Assembly: GCA_024644145.1 (NCBI GenBank)
Contig: JAHELO010000013.1
Location: 1-13,183 of the forward strand
Reading direction: 5' to 3'
DNA from: Christiangramia sp.
GTDB taxonomy: Bacteria; Bacteroidota; Bacteroidia; Flavobacteriales; Flavobacteriaceae
Length of the DNA stretch: 13,183 nt
Shown: positions 1 to 7,407 of the stretch, piece by piece
How positions within the stretch are numbered: position 1 is the first letter of the stretch
How the letters are laid out: the number at the start of each line of letters is the position of its first letter
Notes under the pieces: generated by a model
What the model saw: the letters and a program-made list of their open reading frames with translations, nothing else
Databases searched by the model: none
What the model was told of the DNA's origin: nothing
Program-made: the position numbers and the translations under genes

Positions 1-1
1 A

Positions 2-361
2 AAAGATACCCTTACAGATAAGCCTGAACGTTTTTTTGTGAATGAGATTATTCGCGAAAAGATATTAATGCATTACAAAAAAGAGATCCCTTACAGTGTT
101 GAGATCGAAACCAGTGAATTTTTTGAGGAAGATGAAATCATAAGAATGCGAAGCGTGATTATGGTGGAGAGAGAAACTCAAAAAGGGATCATAATTGGTC
201 ATAAAGGTTCGGCCTTGAAGAGAGTAGGAGTAGAAGCCAGAAAGGATCTCGAGAAATTCTTCGGGAAACAGGTGCATCTGGAACTATACGTCAAGGTGAA
301 CAAGAACTGGCGTAGCGATGCGAGACAACTACGAAGGTTCGGATACAACGATAAAAAGTAA
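2..361 (+). CDS. era: GTPase Era, C-terminal part (5' end outside window)
   Basis: This is the end of Era, an essential GTPase whose KH domain binds the 3' end of 16S rRNA during 30S subunit maturation. The reading frame is open to the left edge and reads KDTLTDKPERFFVNEIIREK, which matches the conserved Era stretch joining the G domain to the KH domain. The true start therefore lies outside the window, and the GTG at 38 is an internal Val codon. About 119 residues are visible. The KH-domain GxxG loop appears as GHKG (bases 197-208), followed by the typical ARKDLEKFFGK and VKVNKNW segments (the family usually has LELxVKVxxxW). The G domain cannot be seen. Der begins 77 bases downstream on the same strand, so the two ribosome-assembly GTPases may be co-transcribed. 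Confidence 0.95.
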   Translation, partial: KDTLTDKPERFFVNEIIREKILMHYKKEIPYSVEIETSEFFEEDEIIRMRSVIMVERETQKGIIIGHKGSALKRVGVEARKDLEKFFGKQVHLELYVKVNKNWRSDARQLRRFGYNDKK

Positions 362-382
362 ACTTTTCAGCTAAATACGGGG

Positions 383-420
383 AGCAGGTTAATTGGGTAA
401 AATCCCTTAATTTTGCTGCT
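383..420 (+). other. imperfect hairpin between era and der
   Basis: The era-der gap can fold as AGCAG (383-387) with CTGCT (416-420), TTAA (389-392) with TTAA (407-410), and GGG (395-397) with CCC (404-406) around the loop TAAAAT. The stem is broken by a 2-base bulge and an internal loop, and no T-tract follows it. It is therefore not a standard terminator. It could be a processing or attenuation structure, or chance. Confidence 0.3.
408..415 (+). promoter_or_regulatory. possible Bacteroidota -7 element for der
   Basis: TAATTTTG fits the Bacteroidota -7 consensus TAnnTTTG exactly and lies 23 bases before the der start codon. No TTG -33 element is found 17-23 bases upstream, and the motif overlaps the right arm of the era-der hairpin. 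A secondary der promoter is possible but weakly supported. Confidence 0.3.
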
Positions 421-438
421 TGAAATCAATTTATAGTT

Positions 439-1743
439 ATGGGCAATATTGTGGCCATTGTGGGTAGACCTAATGTAGGTAAATCAACTTTTTTTAACCG
501 ACTTATACAACGTCGTGAAGCCATCATTGATTCTGTTAGTGGGGTAACCCGGGACAGGCACTATGGTAAATCTGACTGGAACGGGAAGAAATTCTCTTTA
601 ATAGATACAGGAGGTTACGTAAAAGGTAGTGATGATATCTTTGAAGCTGAAATTGATAAGCAGGTAGAACTTGCCATTGAGGAAGCCGATGCGATTATTT
701 TCATCGTGGATGTTGAAACCGGGGTTACTTCCATGGATGAAGAAGTGGCGAACCTGCTAAGAAAAGTGAATAAACCCGTGCTGCTTGCAGTTAATAAGGT
801 TGATAATAATAAGCGTCTTGCCAATGCTGTAGAATTTTATTCTCTTGGATTAGGTGAGTATTTCCCAATTGCCAGTACCAATGGTAGTGGTACGGGAGAC
901 CTTCTCGATGCGCTAATTGAGGCATTGCCAGAGGTAGAAGATGAAGAAGAATCAGAATTACCAAGATTTGCGGTGGTAGGAAGGCCAAATGCAGGTAAAT
1001 CTTCCTTCATTAATGCCCTAATAGGTGAAGATCGATATATAGTTACTGATATTGCCGGTACAACCCGGGATTCCATAGATACCAGATATAACAGGTTTGG
1101 ATTTGAATTTAACCTGGTAGATACTGCCGGGATCAGAAGGAAATCCAAGGTTAAGGAAAATCTTGAATTCTATTCGGTAATGCGCTCCGTTCGCGCCATA
1201 GAGAATTCAGATGTATGCCTGGTAGTTCTGGATGCCACTCGTGGCTTTGACGGACAGGTACAGAATATTTTCTGGCTGGCCCAGAGAAATAATAAAGGGA
1301 TCGTGATCCTGGTAAATAAATGGGACCTTGTAGATAAGGAAACAAACACGATGAAGGAATATGAGGCAATGGTTCGTCGTGAGATAGAACCTTTTACAGA
1401 TGTGCCTATCATTTTTATTTCTGTACTAACAAAACAAAGAGTTTTTAAAGCGATTGAAACTGCTGTGAAGGTCTTTGAGAACAGAAGTAAAAAGATAAAA
1501 ACACGCCAGCTTAACGATGTGATGTTGCCTATCATAGAAAAAAATCCGCCGCCGGCCTACAAAGGAAAATTTGTTAAGATCAAATTCTGTATGCAGTTGC
1601 CAACAGCGCATCCGCAATTTGCATTTTTCTGCAATCTGCCTCAATATGTTCGGGATCCTTATAAAAGGTTTCTCGAGAATAAATTGAGACAGGAATTTGA
1701 CTTTCAGGGTGTCCCGGTCACTATATTTTTCCGTAAAAAATAG
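439..1743 (+). CDS. der: ribosome-assembly double GTPase Der (EngA)
   Basis: Der is a cytoplasmic GTPase with two G domains in tandem, needed for 50S subunit assembly. The first G domain shows GRPNVGKS (residues 9-16), DTGG (56-59) and NKVD (119-122). An acidic linker near residues 165-173 leads to the second domain, with GRPNAGKS (181-188), DTAG (228-231) and NKWD (293-296). The last ~85 residues form the KH-like domain that packs between the G domains and binds rRNA. At 434 residues it has normal family length and all nucleotide-binding motifs look intact. The ATG at 439 puts the first P-loop at residue 9, as usual for Der. It follows era on the same strand. Confidence 0.97.
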   Translation: MGNIVAIVGRPNVGKSTFFNRLIQRREAIIDSVSGVTRDRHYGKSDWNGKKFSLIDTGGYVKGSDDIFEAEIDKQVELAIEEADAIIFIVDVETGVTSMDEEVANLLRKVNKPVLLAVNKVDNNKRLANAVEFYSLGLGEYFPIASTNGSGTGDLLDALIEALPEVEDEEESELPRFAVVGRPNAGKSSFINALIGEDRYIVTDIAGTTRDSIDTRYNRFGFEFNLVDTAGIRRKSKVKENLEFYSVMRSVRAIENSDVCLVVLDATRGFDGQVQNIFWLAQRNNKGIVILVNKWDLVDKETNTMKEYEAMVRREIEPFTDVPIIFISVLTKQRVFKAIETAVKVFENRSKKIKTRQLNDVMLPIIEKNPPPAYKGKFVKIKFCMQLPTAHPQFAFFCNLPQYVRDPYKRFLENKLRQEFDFQGVPVTIFFRKK

Positions 1744-1878
1744 AGCTTTAAGAAAATTTTCATACCTAAAAGTGGTTATTTTTAAGAAAGCAGCTTAGCA
1801 TTCTATCCCTGGGATTTGGGGAATAGTATTTAAATGTGGTAATTCGGCTTCCCGTTTACTAACCTAAGTGCTTTTTTA

Positions 1879-4647
1879 ATGAAATTTGGTCTTATTTTTA
1901 TGTCCCTGATGCTTGTATCAGGGATCGCATTTTCCCAGGATTTCGAAATCAAAGGAAAGATCACAGATAATGAAGGCAGATCTTTAGGTTCTGCCACTGT
2001 CTATCTTGAAAAACCAGCTGATAGTAGTCTGGTAACCTATACCATTTCAAAAGAAAACGGCGATTTCCGGCTTGTCGGGAACTCACCCGTGCCTAAGCTG
2101 AATATCTACGTTTCCTATGCCGGCTATAAGCCATATATAGATTCTGTTCCGGTAAGGAACAAGGATCTTGGTACGCTCAAACTTAAGCTGGCAGATAATC
2201 AATTAGACGAAATAAGTATTACTGCCAGAAGAGCTCCGGTTTCAATTAAAACCGATACTCTTGAATTTAATGCAGCTTCTTTTAAAACCCGTGAGGATGC
2301 TAATCTTGAAGCTGTACTAAAAGAACTTCCGGGAGTAGATGTGGATTCTGAAGGAAATATTACCGTGAATGGAAAGCCTGTCTCCAGAATTCTGGTCAAC
2401 GGAAAGGAGTTCTTTGGTGATGATCCTAAAATCGCTACGAAAAATCTTCCGAAGGAAATTATAGACAAAATCCAGGTGGTGGATACCAAAACCAAATCTG
2501 AAGAATTTACCGGCAAAGAAGGCGATTCAGAAAATAAAACCATCAATATTACAATTGATGAGGATAAAAATAGGGGGTTTTTCTCCCGGCTTACTGCTGG
2601 AGGGGGTACCAACGATCGTTATGAGTTGAGTGCGATCTCTAATTACTTTAAAGATGATTTAAGGATGAGCTTGCTCGCAAGTTCTAATAATATAAACTCT
2701 TCGGGTTTTACATTTGACGAGGTTTATGATGCAATGGGCCGGAATGCTTATTCTATAGCCCGGAATAGTAATGGATCCTTTTCAATTAATGGTAACTCAT
2801 TTGGTGGGGGTGGGTCTGGCATTACCGAGACTGATAATATAGGGTTTAGCCTGGTTAATGAATGGCCAAAGAAGACTGAAGCATCTCTGAACTACTTCTA
2901 TAACCATGCTGATAATAGAAATGAAGTTCTTATAGAGCGAGAAAATATTTTGCCAGACGGGCGATTCTTTGTGGAATCTAATTCCTCATCTACCAGAATA
3001 AACGACAATCATAGATTTAGTACCAGCTTTGAAGTGCAGCCAGATACACTTACACGCATTTCTTTCAGGCCTAATTTCAACGCCTCTCAGGGTAAATCAT
3101 TCAGTGAATCTGGAACCCGATCTTTAGATGAAAATGGAAATTTAATAAATACCACGCTAACCCGGAATGAAACCGAGGTGGTCAATACAAATTTCTCTAA
3201 CCGACTTTATTTCGCCCGGAAATTCGGGACTTCTGGAGGATTTTATAGTTTAAGCTTTAGTAATGAAAATAGGAACCATAAAGAAAAAGATCTTTTTTAT
3301 TCTGAAAGAGAAATCATAGGAAATGAGGGCGCCACTTCTTCATTGGAAATCCAGGACCAGCTGCTTGATATTGAAGAAAAAAGGAATCAATATTCCGTAT
3401 TTTCCAGCCTGAGAATTCCCATTTCTGAAAATTGGGATATAGATTTTGAAGCCGAATACGAAAATGTGGAAGGTACGAATGAACGTATGGTTTATAATGC
3501 TTCTGCGCAGGGTGAATATGATCTTCTGAATGAAACCCTGAGTAACGATTTTCGAACCCAAATGAATACCTTTAAACCTGCTTTAGGATTGGTGTATAGC
3601 AATGATACCCTTAGGTTTGGGATAGCCGGAGGGCTCCTCCATACACGATTGGTTAACGATGATGTAATTAGCGGAACGGCTATTGACGAAACTTACAGTG
3701 ATTTCTTTGTAGATTCTAATTTAAGATACAGTTTTAATAAATCTAAATCGGTCTATTTAAGCGTGAGAAATAGCAGGAGAATGCCGGAAATAAGGCAACT
3801 TCAACCGGTTAGGATCACTACAAATCCATTAAATGTAATTCAGGGAAATCCCGACCTCGCACCTACGATGACTACCAGGATCTACCTTAATTTTAATAAT
3901 TACGATTGGGAGTCCCGGTCTGGCTTTTATTTGTACGCTGGAGGAGAGGTTAATAAAGATGAGGTTGTAACAACAACTACCACAGATGAAAATTTAGTGA
4001 GAACTACAACCTATACGAACTTAAATGGGGCATATAATTTATACGCCGGTGCCAGTTTAGATAAGAAGATAGAAATAGATTCAGTTAACACAATTAAAGT
4101 TGAACCTGGTATCTATGGAAATTATAACAGGAGGTTAGGTTTCTCCAATGCTCAGCAATTCCAGGTTGACAATGTAAGTCTTAATCCGCATATAGACCTG
4201 GAATATGATCTTAAAGATAAGCTAACCCTTGAACCGGGTTATCGTTTAGGTATCGTGAATGCCGATTATAGTTTGAATGACAGAAACGAAAATTATCTGA
4301 ATCATGAACTGAATTTTCAGGTCACATCTTACTGGCCTGAGAATTTTATTTTCGGGAGCGATTTCAGTTATCAGAAATTTGGAAATATATCTCCAGGCTT
4401 TAAAAATCAGTTCTATTTATGGAATGCGAGTTTGGGATATAAATTATTGGGAGACGATGGGATCTTAAAAGTGAAGATTTTTGATATTCTCGATGAAAAT
4501 ACGGCAACAAAAAGGGTAACAGGGGATGATTTTATTCAGGATACCCAGGAGCTTGTGTTGGAGAGATATTTAATGTTTAGTTTCACTTACAAGTTCAGTA
4601 AATTCGGGGGAAAAGATCCCAATAAAAAAGGAAATCGCTTCTTCTAG
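1879..4647 (+). CDS. TonB-receptor-like outer membrane beta-barrel protein
   Basis: This is a 922-residue exported protein of the Bacteroidota family with a CarboxypepD_reg-like domain and an OMP_b-brl_3 type barrel, often annotated as a TonB-dependent receptor. A signal peptide covers residues 1-19, with probable cleavage before Gln20 (AFS-Q). Residues ~22-110 look like the Ig-like carboxypeptidase-regulatory domain (KGKITDNEGRSLGSATVYLE). Residues ~130-225 resemble a plug, including LKELPGVDVDSEGNITVNGK and the LVNGKEFFGDDP motif typical of this family. The remainder is rich in alternating polar and aromatic residues and ends in Phe-Phe, as barrels often do. The substrate cannot be told: no SusD partner lies beside it and I see no obvious TonB box. 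The preceding 135-base gap has only a weak -7-like TATTTTTA (1777-1784). It looks like a single-gene unit, with no clear terminator directly after it. Confidence 0.88.
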   Translation: MKFGLIFMSLMLVSGIAFSQDFEIKGKITDNEGRSLGSATVYLEKPADSSLVTYTISKENGDFRLVGNSPVPKLNIYVSYAGYKPYIDSVPVRNKDLGTLKLKLADNQLDEISITARRAPVSIKTDTLEFNAASFKTREDANLEAVLKELPGVDVDSEGNITVNGKPVSRILVNGKEFFGDDPKIATKNLPKEIIDKIQVVDTKTKSEEFTGKEGDSENKTINITIDEDKNRGFFSRLTAGGGTNDRYELSAISNYFKDDLRMSLLASSNNINSSGFTFDEVYDAMGRNAYSIARNSNGSFSINGNSFGGGGSGITETDNIGFSLVNEWPKKTEASLNYFYNHADNRNEVLIERENILPDGRFFVESNSSSTRINDNHRFSTSFEVQPDTLTRISFRPNFNASQGKSFSESGTRSLDENGNLINTTLTRNETEVVNTNFSNRLYFARKFGTSGGFYSLSFSNENRNHKEKDLFYSEREIIGNEGATSSLEIQDQLLDIEEKRNQYSVFSSLRIPISENWDIDFEAEYENVEGTNERMVYNASAQGEYDLLNETLSNDFRTQMNTFKPALGLVYSNDTLRFGIAGGLLHTRLVNDDVISGTAIDETYSDFFVDSNLRYSFNKSKSVYLSVRNSRRMPEIRQLQPVRITTNPLNVIQGNPDLAPTMTTRIYLNFNNYDWESRSGFYLYAGGEVNKDEVVTTTTTDENLVRTTTYTNLNGAYNLYAGASLDKKIEIDSVNTIKVEPGIYGNYNRRLGFSNAQQFQVDNVSLNPHIDLEYDLKDKLTLEPGYRLGIVNADYSLNDRNENYLNHELNFQVTSYWPENFIFGSDFSYQKFGNISPGFKNQFYLWNASLGYKLLGDDGILKVKIFDILDENTATKRVTGDDFIQDTQELVLERYLMFSFTYKFSKFGGKDPNKKGNRFF

Positions 4648-4764
4648 GTTCGGTCTTTTTTTCTTAAAAAATCCAATTTTTGCTCTAAAAAGAAAGAAAA
4701 TACATTATACCAAGTTCTTCCTTAGTATGTACATCTAATTTATAGAGCCTTCAACGATTAATTT

Positions 4765-4794
4765 TTGATTCAGCCTTCTAACTGACTATATTTA
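4765..4794 (+). promoter_or_regulatory. Bacteroidota-type promoter for the 49-residue ORF/RNA unit
   Basis: A TTG at 4765-4767, 19 bases, then TATATTTA at 4787-4794 matches the flavobacterial TTG-N17-23-TAnnTTTG pattern in all but the last base. Transcription would start near 4800, about 30 bases before the ATG at 4831. It would run through the small ORF and the hairpin array to the terminator at 5130, giving a transcript of about 330 bases. The promoter is predicted from pattern only. Confidence 0.5.
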
Positions 4795-4830
4795 AAGGAG
4801 TTGAATATTAATCTAAAAAGAGGAAGGCTT

Positions 4831-4980
4831 ATGGAAATTTTTACTGATTTTGTTCAAAATTATAAAGGGTCGCTTCAGGGATTGAATATTTTTGCTAAAA
4901 TAGGGGTTACCCTGGCGTTGATATTGATCTTTCTTGCGGTAATAGGTGCTATTATTAATGTACTTGTTCTTAACGTATAA
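4831..4980 (+). CDS. small single-pass membrane protein (49 aa), unknown function
   Basis: This short ORF encodes 49 residues. It starts with ATG preceded by AGGAAGG (4821-4827), a Shine-Dalgarno-like stretch that is unusual for Bacteroidota, at good spacing. The N-terminal half (MEIFTDFVQNYKGSLQGLN) is mildly polar and could be amphipathic. Residues ~25-48 are an almost uninterrupted run of Ile, Leu, Val, Ala and Gly, which predicts one transmembrane helix. It has no lipobox and only two Lys residues, so it is probably an inner-membrane microprotein. A promoter-like pair lies 36 bases upstream and the hairpin array begins 12 bases after the stop. It could be a structural or regulatory small membrane protein, or a hydrophobic peptide of the type I toxin kind. 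Neither role is shown by the sequence. I do not recognise the family. Confidence 0.6.
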   Translation: MEIFTDFVQNYKGSLQGLNIFAKIGVTLALILIFLAVIGAIINVLVLNV

Positions 4981-4991
4981 TTGTTGAATTA

Positions 4992-5130
4992 TAAACTTAA
5001 TAGTTTAATAGCAAACCTGCATAGACCCATATCCGGGCCTACAGGTGATTATTGTATAAAATAAACAATACATGCCGGTAACTAGACCGGCTTAGAGATA
5101 AAAGCCCTGATCACAGATCCGGGCTTTTTT
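4992..5130 (+). ncRNA. candidate structured RNA: five consecutive hairpins ending in a terminator
   Basis: Five local stem-loops follow each other. H1 is TAAACT/AGTTTA (4992-5007). H2 is ACCTG/CAGGT with inner TAG/CTA and CCC/GGG (5015-5046). H3 is TATTGT/ACAATA (5050-5070). H4 is GCCGGT/ACCGGC (5074-5091). H5 is the terminator stem (5100-5128). The octamer ATCCGGGC occurs in both H2 (5031-5038) and H5 (5117-5124), so the 5' arm of the terminator could alternatively pair with H2. No plus-strand gene follows within 280 bases, so a riboswitch for a downstream gene is unlikely. Either this is the structured 3' UTR of the 49-residue ORF or a separate small RNA. I could not match it from memory to a named family; 6S-Flavo and Flavo-1 RNAs are candidates to test. 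Confidence 0.4.
5100..5130 (+). terminator. intrinsic terminator after the small ORF/RNA region
   Basis: AAAAGCCC (5100-5107) pairs with GGGCTTTT (5121-5128). After one T-C mismatch, GATC (5109-5112) pairs with GATC (5116-5119) around an ACA loop. The run of six T (5125-5130) makes it a good plus-strand intrinsic terminator. Confidence 0.8.
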
Positions 5131-5200
5131 AATGCTGGAATTTAAGAGATTGTATTTTCCCAAGGGGAGACTTATAGGAAATACATATAGGCCTAAAATT
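5131..5200. other. spacer with an imperfect inverted repeat, no gene seen
   Basis: This 70-base stretch lies between two terminators. TGTATTTTCC (5151-5160) and GGAAATACA (5177-5185) form an imperfect inverted repeat. No reading frame, promoter or further RNA feature can be supported here. Confidence 0.3.
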
Positions 5201-5202
5201 AA

Positions 5203-5233
5203 AAAACCCCAAACTAAAAAAGTTCGGGGTTTT
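5203..5233 (-). terminator. intrinsic terminator of tRNA-Phe (potentially bidirectional)
   Basis: AAAACCCC (5203-5210) pairs with GGGGTTTT (5226-5233). A single mismatch is followed by AACT/AGTT (5212-5215 with 5221-5224) and a five-A loop. Read on the minus strand, the stem ends in a six-T run within 5 bases of the tRNA 3' end, as expected for its terminator. The plus-strand reading also ends in four T. Confidence 0.8.
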
Positions 5234-5237
5234 AAGG

Positions 5238-5310
5238 TGGTGCCTCCAGGAATCGAACCAGGGACACAAGGATTTTCAGTCCTTTGCTCTACCAACTGAG
5301 CTAAGGCACC
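5238..5310 (-). tRNA. tRNA-Phe (GAA)
   Basis: On the minus strand the sequence folds as a standard 73-base tRNA body. The acceptor arm is GGTGCCT (from 5310) with AGGCACC, and the discriminator base is A. The D-arm carries AGCTCAGTTGGTAGAGC. The anticodon stem AAGGA/TCCTT encloses the loop CTGAAAA with anticodon GAA (Phe). The T-arm shows GGTTCGATTCC. After the discriminator the genome reads CCT, so the full CCA tail is not encoded and must be added by nucleotidyltransferase. It stands alone, with its own promoter (5332-5363) and terminator (5203-5233), between two plus-strand units. Confidence 0.97.
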
Positions 5311-5331
5311 AGTTGCTTTGTTAAGCGGTGG

Positions 5332-5363
5332 CAAATATAATTTCATTTTTAGGAACTCACAAA
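5332..5363 (-). promoter_or_regulatory. promoter of tRNA-Phe, full Bacteroidota consensus
   Basis: On the minus strand, TTTG (5363-5360), a 20-base spacer and TATATTTG (5339-5332) match the TTG-N17-23-TAnnTTTG consensus completely. The -7 element is 21 bases before the mature 5' end of the tRNA, which leaves a short leader for RNase P to remove. It is the clearest promoter in the window. Confidence 0.8.
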
Positions 5364-5387
5364 GGAATTATTAAAAAAATGCTTTTG

Positions 5388-5395
5388 TATTTTTG
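5388..5395 (+). promoter_or_regulatory. -7 element of the coaX operon promoter
   Basis: TATTTTTG fits TAnnTTTG exactly and ends 19 bases before the coaX ATG, which implies a very short leader. No clear TTG is found at the -33 position. It is divergent from the tRNA-Phe promoter, with about 25 bases between the two elements. Confidence 0.55.
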
Positions 5396-5414
5396 CTTTT
5401 CTAAGAAAATCTGA

Positions 5415-6146
5415 ATGAATTTAGTAGTTGATGCCGGAAATACTTTTGTGAAGATGGCTGTTTTTCAAAACAATAGGTTGGTGGAAAAACAGAAATTTCA
5501 AAAAGAAAATTTTTCAAAAGAATTTAAAAAAACCTCGCAAAAATACCCTGAGGTCTTAAGGGCAATAATTTCCAGTGTCACCTCTGACGATACCGGGATA
5601 ATCGAAGAACTGAAAAATAAAATCCCTGTAATGGAGCTAAGTGCTTCTTCATTAGTGCCTTTCGAGAATCAATATGGGACTCCAGAAACTTTAGGGAAGG
5701 ATCGAATCGCTCTTGTGGCTGCGGCAGTAAATTCTTACCCGGGAAAGAATGTTCTGGTAATCGATGCGGGAACCTGTATTACTTATGACCTTAAAACTGC
5801 TGATGAGATCTATCTTGGTGGAGCTATTTCCCCGGGCCTTGAGATGCGTTTTAAAAGCCTGCACACGTTTACTTCTAATTTACCGTTAGTTAAAGCGAAG
5901 CCGGCGGTTGCTTTTATTGGTAAAACGACCGAAACCAGTATTTTATCCGGAATTATTAATGGTATAGAAATGGAATTAAAAGGGACTATAGAAATGTATA
6001 GCTCTCAATTTGAAGATTTAACAGTTATTTTCACGGGTGGTGACAGCCAAGTTTTGTCTATACCATTAAAAAATAGCATATTTGCGAACTCAAATTTTTT
6101 GTTAGAAGGACTTAATTTCATTCTAGAATTTAACAAGACTCAATGA
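5415..6146 (+). CDS. coaX: type III pantothenate kinase
   Basis: CoaX phosphorylates pantothenate, the first step of coenzyme A synthesis, in the cytoplasm. It belongs to the ASKHA fold and usually needs a monovalent cation such as K+. The phosphate-binding motif DAGNT is at residues 6-10. GKDRIAL (94-100), the second phosphate-binding segment DAGTCITYD (117-125) and GGAISPG (135-141) follow in the right order. At 243 residues it has normal length. The ATG at 5415 puts DAGNT at residue 6, typical of CoaX. Its TGA stop overlaps the ATG of the next gene (ATGA, 6143-6146), so translation of the two is probably coupled. The first gene of an envelope operon being a coenzyme A enzyme probably reflects shared expression rather than shared function. 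Confidence 0.96.
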   Translation: MNLVVDAGNTFVKMAVFQNNRLVEKQKFQKENFSKEFKKTSQKYPEVLRAIISSVTSDDTGIIEELKNKIPVMELSASSLVPFENQYGTPETLGKDRIALVAAAVNSYPGKNVLVIDAGTCITYDLKTADEIYLGGAISPGLEMRFKSLHTFTSNLPLVKAKPAVAFIGKTTETSILSGIINGIEMELKGTIEMYSSQFEDLTVIFTGGDSQVLSIPLKNSIFANSNFLLEGLNFILEFNKTQ

Positions 6147-7387
6147 TAAAACGATTTATAGTAATCGTAGCTTTATTTTCAGCCTTTGTCGCTGGAGCTC
6201 AGGAAAACGTATCTTCGCCTTACTCATATTACGGAATTGGCTTAACCAACTTTAAAGGTACCGTAGAAAACAGGTCTATGGGAGGATTGAGTATCTTTGC
6301 AGATAGTATACATTTAAATATGCAGAATCCTGCCAGTTATGGTAGATTAAAGCTTACAAATTATTCGGTAGGTGCCAGTCATGATCGCATAAGCATGGAA
6401 AGTGATGTTGCTAGTGATAATGCTAAGATCTCTTCTCTGGATTACCTGGCATTGGCATTCCCAATCAGTAAGAAAGTTGGGATTGGTGTAGGTTTACTTC
6501 CTTATACCTCCGTAGGGTACAGGATACTGGATACAGAAGAGGGATCTGCCAGTTTATTGAACGGTAGAGGAGGAATGAATAAGGTCTTCCTTTCAGCAGG
6601 TTGGGCGGTTACCAAAGAATTAAGTCTGGGTGTGGATGCTAATTATAATTTTGGAAATTTTCAGAATACACAGAGCATCAACCGTGAAGATCTTCAATAT
6701 GGGACTACAGATGTAAATAGGTCTGATATTAAAGGTTTTACCTTTAATTTTGGGGCTAATTACCAGAAAGCTCTTACAGAAGATTTGAAGCTACACGTTT
6801 CAACTTCTTATGCTCCTGCTATGGATCTGGATTCAGAGAATTCTAGATCTATTTCTACGGTGGATTTTTCCAGTGGAACAGGAAGAGTGATAGATCTTAG
6901 GGATCTAGACCTCAGTGATACGCAGTTTGAATTTCCTTCTAAAGTAACCATTGGAGCGGGGATAGGTGAGGAAAATAAATGGTTTGTAGGAGCGGAATAT
7001 GCCAGTGTGGGTTCTTCTTCTTATGAAGATAGTTTCAGGTTTAGAGGAGACAATGGGCAATATGAAGATGCATCACAATTCTCATTGGGAGGTTTCTATA
7101 TTCCACAATACAACTCCTTTTCAAATTACCTGGAAAGGGTAGTTTACAGGGCTGGTTTCCGTTATGACGGTACCGGTTTAATCGTGAATGATGAAGCTAT
7201 TAATGAGTTTGGCATGTCTTTTGGATTAGGTTTGCCAGTTGGATCTAACTTCTCCAATATTAATTTTGGGATTGAGCTTGGGCAAAGAGGTACCAAGAAC
7301 TCAGGGTTAATTCAGGAGAACTTTTTAAGGTTATCTGTTGGATTGTCCTTAAATGATAAATGGTTCACGAAGAGAAAATTTAATTAA
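6143..7387 (+). CDS. PorV/FadL-like outer membrane beta-barrel protein
   Basis: This 414-residue exported protein has a signal peptide (residues 1-19) ending AGA-Q. The mature N-terminus carries SPYSYYGIGL (25-34), then RSMGG (44-48) and QNPASYG (61-67). The MGG...NPA pattern is seen in PorV-, PorQ- and FadL-like barrels of Bacteroidota. The rest alternates polar and hydrophobic strands with frequent Gly and aromatic residues, consistent with a barrel in the outer membrane. Its ATG overlaps the coaX stop. The TPR gene follows after 20 bases and lptC after that, so it may work with them in building or feeding the outer membrane. That is inference from position only. No substrate or catalytic residue is recognisable. 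Confidence 0.75.
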   Translation: MIKRFIVIVALFSAFVAGAQENVSSPYSYYGIGLTNFKGTVENRSMGGLSIFADSIHLNMQNPASYGRLKLTNYSVGASHDRISMESDVASDNAKISSLDYLALAFPISKKVGIGVGLLPYTSVGYRILDTEEGSASLLNGRGGMNKVFLSAGWAVTKELSLGVDANYNFGNFQNTQSINREDLQYGTTDVNRSDIKGFTFNFGANYQKALTEDLKLHVSTSYAPAMDLDSENSRSISTVDFSSGTGRVIDLRDLDLSDTQFEFPSKVTIGAGIGEENKWFVGAEYASVGSSSYEDSFRFRGDNGQYEDASQFSLGGFYIPQYNSFSNYLERVVYRAGFRYDGTGLIVNDEAINEFGMSFGLGLPVGSNFSNINFGIELGQRGTKNSGLIQENFLRLSVGLSLNDKWFTKRKFN

Positions 7388-7407
7388 CCACTACAATAAA
7401 CGAGAAA

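Noticed and set aside
38..40. GTG as a start for the first gene
   Set aside because: The frame is open further left and encodes conserved Era residues, so this is an internal Val codon in a truncated gene.
4682..4748. GCTCTA/TAGAGC and weak AT-rich pairings after the outer membrane protein gene
   Set aside because: A 6-bp arm pair with a 55-base loop in AT-rich sequence is expected by chance, and there is no clear terminator shape.
5188..5195. TAGGCCTA palindrome
   Set aside because: It is an isolated 8-base palindrome with no repeat partner or regulatory context.
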